Assembly (NCBI GenBank): GCA_007120155.1 | Contig: SKOF01000588.1 | Span: forward strand, 1-7,921 | Direction: 5' to 3' | Source: Thioalkalivibrio sp. | GTDB taxonomy: Bacteria; Pseudomonadota; Gammaproteobacteria; Ectothiorhodospirales; Ectothiorhodospiraceae | Length of the DNA: 7,921 nt | Part shown: piece after piece, positions 5,065 through 7,921 of the stretch | Layout: every line of letters starts with the position of its first letter | How positions within the stretch are numbered: position 1 is the first letter of the stretch | Translations under genes and position numbers: made by a program | The notes under the pieces: generated by a model | Database searches by the model: none | The model's input: the letters and a program-made list of their open reading frames with translations, nothing else | What the model was told of the DNA's origin: nothing

Positions 5065-6008
5065 GAGCCATCCTCCTGCATGGCGCGGCGCTGACGGGCG
5101 GCCAGATCTTCACCTGCATAATAGCCCTTCAGGCGCAGCAGGTGATTCCTCACGGCGGCCTCCACCATCACCGCCAGGTTGCGGCCCGGTGCGACCGGCA
5201 GATTGATCACCGGTATCTCCAGGCCGAGGATGAACCGTGTCTGCCGGCCTCCGTGCAGACGGTCGCCTTCCGGTTCCTCCGGGTGACCCAGATCGAACAG
5301 CCGAACGATCAGGCGCAGATACTTGCTGTCCTTGATGGCGCTGTCACCGTACATGGATCGGATGTTCAGGACCCCGAGGCCGCGCACCTCTAGGAAGTCC
5401 TGGAGCACCGGAGGACAGGTGCCGCGCAGGGTGTCCGGGGTGATGCGCGCGAACTCCGGGGCGTCGTCGGCGATCAGTCGGTGCCCGCGGCTGATGAGCT
5501 CCAGGGCCAGTTCGCTCTTGCCGACGCTGCTGTTGCCGGTGATGAGCGCGCCGATGCCCATGACCTCCATGAACACGCCGTGCAGCGTGATGGTTTCCGC
5601 CAGCTTGTTGCTGAAGAAATAACGCAGGATATTGATGAGTTCATAGCTGGGCAGCGGCGTGCACAGCAGGGGGAGATCGCAGCGCTCGGCCTGTTCCTGA
5701 AGACCTGCCGGGGGCTCCTGCCCGTCGGCGATGATCAGCAGTACGGACTGACCACTGGTGAGCTGTTCGAGCACATCGCGCTGTGAATTCCTGCGAAGGC
5801 CCGACAGATACGCCACCTCGTCCTTGCCCAGGACCTGTACCTGATTGGGATGGATCAGGTTGAGATGGCCCACCAGCGAGACCGGCCCTTCCATCTGGGT
5901 GTGCCGCGCCAGCCTGCGTTCGCAACCCTTCTGGCCGGCAACCCATTGCAGGCCCAGACGTTCGTCCATGGCATTCACCAGGGAACGAACGGTGAGCGAC
6001 TCGCTCAT
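5061..6008 (-). CDS. hprK: HPr kinase/phosphorylase
   Basis: Bifunctional enzyme that phosphorylates HPr on Ser46 with ATP (or PPi) and removes the phosphate by phosphorolysis; a cytoplasmic hexamer in characterised relatives. The 315-residue length is typical. The N-terminal domain (1-~130) is the less conserved HprK-N domain. The catalytic domain shows LHGVFMEV with the conserved His at 143, the P-loop GNSSVGKS at 158-165, SRGHRLIADD ending at 182, the family signature LEVRGLGVLNIRSMYG at 206-221, and EIPVINLPVAPGRNLAV with PGRN at 274-277. All regions known to be needed for kinase and phosphorylase activity therefore seem intact; the P-loop differs slightly from the common GDSGIGKS. ATG at 6008 follows the ptsN TAA by two bases and has only a weak GAG upstream, so it may depend on translation from ptsN. 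The end overlaps rapZ by four bases. The substrate HPr with Ser46 is encoded three genes downstream. Confidence 0.96.
   Translation of the reverse strand: MSESLTVRSLVNAMDERLGLQWVAGQKGCERRLARHTQMEGPVSLVGHLNLIHPNQVQVLGKDEVAYLSGLRRNSQRDVLEQLTSGQSVLLIIADGQEPPAGLQEQAERCDLPLLCTPLPSYELINILRYFFSNKLAETITLHGVFMEVMGIGALITGNSSVGKSELALELISRGHRLIADDAPEFARITPDTLRGTCPPVLQDFLEVRGLGVLNIRSMYGDSAIKDSKYLRLIVRLFDLGHPEEPEGDRLHGGRQTRFILGLEIPVINLPVAPGRNLAVMVEAAVRNHLLRLKGYYAGEDLAARQRRAMQEDGS
5071..5076 (-). promoter_or_regulatory. Shine-Dalgarno GGAGGA inside hprK supporting a GTG start for rapZ
   Basis: On the minus strand GGAGGA lies six bases before GTG at 5064. It is embedded in the last codons of hprK, and the overlap GTGA joins the rapZ start to the hprK stop. 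This is the reason for calling rapZ from GTG. Confidence 0.75.
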
Positions 6009-6010
6009 GG

Positions 6011-6481
6011 TTACTCGCTGTCCCCGCCGCCCTTCCAGCGACTCACCTGGGACAGCAGTGCATCGCTGTCCCCGGCGTCGCGCAGGCGGGCGAGGGTGGT
6101 CGGGTCGGCGAACATGTGTGCCAGCGTGGCAAGGATCTGCAGATGCTCATCGGTGGACTCCCGGGGCACCAGCAGGGCGAACAGGATGTCCACCGGCTCC
6201 CTGTCGGGGGCGTCGTAGTCCACGCCCCGGTCCAGCTTGAGCATGGCGGCGACCGCGTTGTCGATGCCCGACACCCGGCCGTGGGGGATCGCCACGCCGC
6301 GGCCGAGCCCGGTGCTGCCGAGGCGTTCGCGGGAAAGGAGGCTGTCGAAAATCTCCCCGACCGCGAGTTCCTCGCTGCTGGATGCCAGCAGTTCGCTCAG
6401 CATCTCGATCGCCCGCTTCTTGCTGCTGACCTCGTTGCTGCATACGACCCGGTCGGGGGCCAACAGATCACTGATGTTCAT
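6011..6481 (-). CDS. ptsN: PTS IIA-like nitrogen-regulatory protein PtsN (EIIA-Ntr)
   Basis: Regulatory EIIA of the fructose/mannitol superfamily, accepting phosphate from HPr/NPr and, in studied species, controlling potassium transport, sensor kinases and RpoN-linked functions by protein contact. At 156 residues it is near the E. coli size (163). Seen: the start MNISDLLAPDRVVC, SKKRAIEMLSELL, RERLGSTGLGRGVAIPHGR with the phosphorylated His at 67, then YDAPDREPVDILFALLVP and the HLQILATLAHMF helix. ATG at 6481 is nine bases after the hpf stop; AAGG, overlapping that TAA, is the probable ribosome binding site. It is two bases from hprK. It is soluble and cytoplasmic with no fused membrane domain, so it is regulatory rather than a transporter part. 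Confidence 0.96.
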   Translation of the reverse strand: MNISDLLAPDRVVCSNEVSSKKRAIEMLSELLASSSEELAVGEIFDSLLSRERLGSTGLGRGVAIPHGRVSGIDNAVAAMLKLDRGVDYDAPDREPVDILFALLVPRESTDEHLQILATLAHMFADPTTLARLRDAGDSDALLSQVSRWKGGGDSE

Positions 6482-6490
6482 GAATGGACC

Positions 6491-6814
6491 TTATTCCCCG
6501 TGGTTGCGGTGTGATCCTTCCGCGCGGTGATGATCCTTCAGTTTCTCCTTGTGCTTGACCACCTGGCGATCCAGCTTGTCCACGAGTGCGTCGATCGCCG
6601 CATACATGTCCTGGTGCGTAGCGTCGGCAAACAGGTTGTTGCCGGTCACCAGCATGGTGGCCTCGGCCTTGTGCTGAAGCTTCTCCACCGTGAGGATCAC
6701 GTGCACATCGATGACATTGTCGAAGTGACGTTCCAGGCGCTCGAATTTCTCGTGGACATAGTCGCGTAGTGCCTGGGTAAGGTCTACATGATGTCCGGTC
6801 AGGTCGATCTGCAT
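6491..6814 (-). CDS. hpf: Ribosome hibernation promoting factor, short form
   Basis: Binds the 30S decoding region in stationary phase and promotes inactive 100S dimers together with RMF in gammaproteobacteria. The 107-residue protein starts MQIDLTGHHVDLTQALRDYV, continues with KFERLERHFDNVIDVHVILTVEK and ends the fold with DMYAAIDALVDKLDRQVVKHKEK, the standard HPF/YfiA beta-alpha-beta pattern. It lacks the additional C-terminal dimerisation domain of long HPF. The tail (DHHRAEGSHRNHGE) is His-rich, charged and probably disordered. ATG 6814 is preceded by AAGGAG six bases away (6826-6821). It follows rpoN by 45 nt, which is the usual order. RMF is not in the window. Confidence 0.96.
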   Translation of the reverse strand: MQIDLTGHHVDLTQALRDYVHEKFERLERHFDNVIDVHVILTVEKLQHKAEATMLVTGNNLFADATHQDMYAAIDALVDKLDRQVVKHKEKLKDHHRAEGSHRNHGE

Positions 6815-6820
6815 GGGTAA

Positions 6821-6826
6821 CTCCTT
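6821..6826 (-). promoter_or_regulatory. Shine-Dalgarno AAGGAG of hpf
   Basis: AAGGAG on the minus strand, six bases before the hpf ATG, is the strongest ribosome binding site of the operon and lies in the 45-nt rpoN-hpf gap. It fits high production of HPF relative to its neighbours; no separate promoter is evident in the gap. Confidence 0.7.
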
Positions 6827-6859
6827 GGATGGTTTCTGTGTAGAGAGGGTGGATTCGGG

Positions 6860-7921
6860 TCAAACGAGCCGCTTGCGCTCGTTGGACGGCGGGATGGCCA
6901 TGCCTTCCCGGTACTTGGCAACTGTCCGGCGGGCTACGTGAATGCCGCGCTCCACCAGGGTTGCGGCAATCTTGCTGTCGCTCATGGGTTTGCCGCAAGG
7001 CTCCTCGGCGATCAGCTTCCTGATCATGGCGCGGATCGCGGTCGCGGAGCATTCACCGCCGTCGGCGGTGCCCACATGGCTGGAGAAAAAGTACTTGAAC
7101 TCGAAGATCCCCCGGGGGGTATGCATGTACTTCTGCGTGGTGACCCGGGAGATGGTTGATTCGTGCATGTCCAGCTGTTCGGCGATATCGCGCAGCACCA
7201 GCGGCTTCATGGCCTCCTCGCCGTGCTCGAGAAAGCCCCGCTGCTGCTCGACGATGGCGGCGGCCACCCGCAGCAGCGTCTCGTTGCGGCTCTGGAGGCT
7301 CTTGATGAACCAGCGCGCCTCCTGAAGATGGTTGCGCATGTAGACGTTGTCCTGGCTGGAATCCGCGCGGCGCACGAAGCTTGCATACAGCGGATTGACC
7401 CTCAGGCGCGGGGCGATATCCGGATTGAGTTCGACCTGCCATCGTCCCTCGTGTTTGCGCACGAACACGTCGGGGATCACGTACTGGGGTGTATCGTTGC
7501 TGATCAGTGTCCCGGGCCGGGGGTTGAGGCTTCGGATCAGGCTGACGATCTGTTGCAGTTCGTGCTCGCTGACGTGCAGGGTCCGGGTGAGCTGACGATA
7601 ATCCCTGGAACCCAGGCTTTCCAGGTGGTCGCGAACCAGCAGCTTCGCCTCGTCGAGCCAGCGCGTGTCCGCGGGCAGCTGCCGGAGCTGAATCAGCAGG
7701 CACTCCGACAGGTCTCGCGCGCCGCTGCCCACCGGATCCAGCTGCTGCACCAGATGCAGGACCGCCTCGATCTCCTCCATGGGCAGGTCCATGTCCATGT
7801 CGCCGGAAAGGCTCGCCTGGATGGATTCCATGGGCTCGGTCAGGTAGCCGTCTTCGCTGATGGCGTCCACCAGCGCCATGGCGATGGCGCGGTCCTCCTC
7901 GCTCATGTGCATCAGGTTGAG
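6860..7921 (-). CDS. rpoN: RNA polymerase sigma-54 factor (5' truncated by window edge)
   Basis: Alternative sigma factor that directs RNA polymerase to -24/-12 promoters and needs AAA+ activators. The frame is open to the window edge, so the N-terminal activator-interacting region I and the start of the core-binding region lie outside; the ATGs at 7912 and 7906 are internal. The 353 visible residues cover about the last three quarters. Seen: DRAIAMALVDAISEDGYL, LDPVGSGARDLSECLLIQL, SLNPRPGTLI, YVIPDVFVRKHEGRW and WFIKSLQSRNETLLRVA in the core-binding region; a helix-turn-helix region at visible residues ~242-265 (DIAEQLDMHESTISRVTTQ); RGIFEFKYFFSSHV; and the RpoN box ARRTVAKYRE at 330-339, 14 residues before the C-terminal end IPPSNERKRLV. 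The DNA-binding parts for the -12 and -24 elements look intact. It is the first visible gene of the minus-strand operon; lptB is often next upstream in relatives but is not visible here. Confidence 0.97.
   Translation of the reverse strand, partial: LNLMHMSEEDRAIAMALVDAISEDGYLTEPMESIQASLSGDMDMDLPMEEIEAVLHLVQQLDPVGSGARDLSECLLIQLRQLPADTRWLDEAKLLVRDHLESLGSRDYRQLTRTLHVSEHELQQIVSLIRSLNPRPGTLISNDTPQYVIPDVFVRKHEGRWQVELNPDIAPRLRVNPLYASFVRRADSSQDNVYMRNHLQEARWFIKSLQSRNETLLRVAAAIVEQQRGFLEHGEEAMKPLVLRDIAEQLDMHESTISRVTTQKYMHTPRGIFEFKYFFSSHVGTADGGECSATAIRAMIRKLIAEEPCGKPMSDSKIAATLVERGIHVARRTVAKYREGMAIPPSNERKRLV

Noticed and set aside
4219..5094. A 291-codon open frame on the plus strand opposite rapZ
   Set aside because: It is antisense to a well-recognised RapZ protein; its His/Gln/Val-rich translation has no recognisable domain and no ribosome binding site was noted.

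Overview
The window is a GC-rich stretch of a gammaproteobacterial chromosome. The complete regulatory cluster rpoN-hpf-ptsN-hprK-rapZ-EIIA(Man)-HPr, with an HPr kinase inside it, is the arrangement found in groups such as Ectothiorhodospiraceae/Chromatiales and xanthomonads rather than in enteric bacteria. The PepN, RpoN and RapZ sequences align by eye with the E. coli proteins over their whole visible length. Genus-level placement is inference only. No mobile element, CRISPR array, tRNA, rRNA or prophage sequence is visible.

Layout. Positions 1-1530 (+) hold the C-terminal ~60% of aminopeptidase N. A convergent gene of unknown function (TIGR02444/DUF2390 type) lies at 1572-2108 (-); an imperfect inverted repeat sits between the two and runs into the 3' end of the second. 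The longest gene-free stretch, 2109-2363 (255 nt), separates this gene from a divergent diguanylate cyclase (2364-3497, +). It contains a perfect TATAAT almost touching the start codon of the minus-strand gene, a very strong 17-bp hairpin, and two smaller overlapping hairpins just before the cyclase ribosome binding site. From 3513 to 7921 everything is on the minus strand: a seven-gene operon read from right to left, with rpoN (start outside the window), hpf, ptsN, hprK, rapZ, a mannose-family EIIA and HPr. Gene gaps from rpoN to HPr are 45, 9, 2, -4, 26 and -1 nt, so the genes are almost certainly co-transcribed and partly translationally coupled.

How the genes work together. The operon is a regulatory phosphotransferase system with no sugar permease. 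HPr carries both His15 (the EI-dependent site) and Ser46 (the HPr kinase site), and HprK has its P-loop, conserved His and C-terminal signature. Two EIIA proteins (PtsN with His67, Man-type EIIA with His10) can accept phosphate from HPr but have no IIB/IIC partner here. RapZ, a nucleotide-binding regulator that senses amino-sugar metabolism in E. coli, sits between the kinase and the second EIIA. RpoN and the hibernation factor HPF link the module to nitrogen/envelope transcription and ribosome dormancy. Enzyme I, expected just after HPr in many related clusters, is not present; the operon instead runs into the convergent cyclase gene after only 15 nt.

No wholly new system is evident. The points most worth a second look are the possible leaderless promoter at 2108-2120, the hairpins in 2242-2345, the inverted repeat that forms the tail of the TIGR02444 protein, the missing RNA-binding tail of RapZ, and the orphan (EI-less) HprK/HPr/double-EIIA module.
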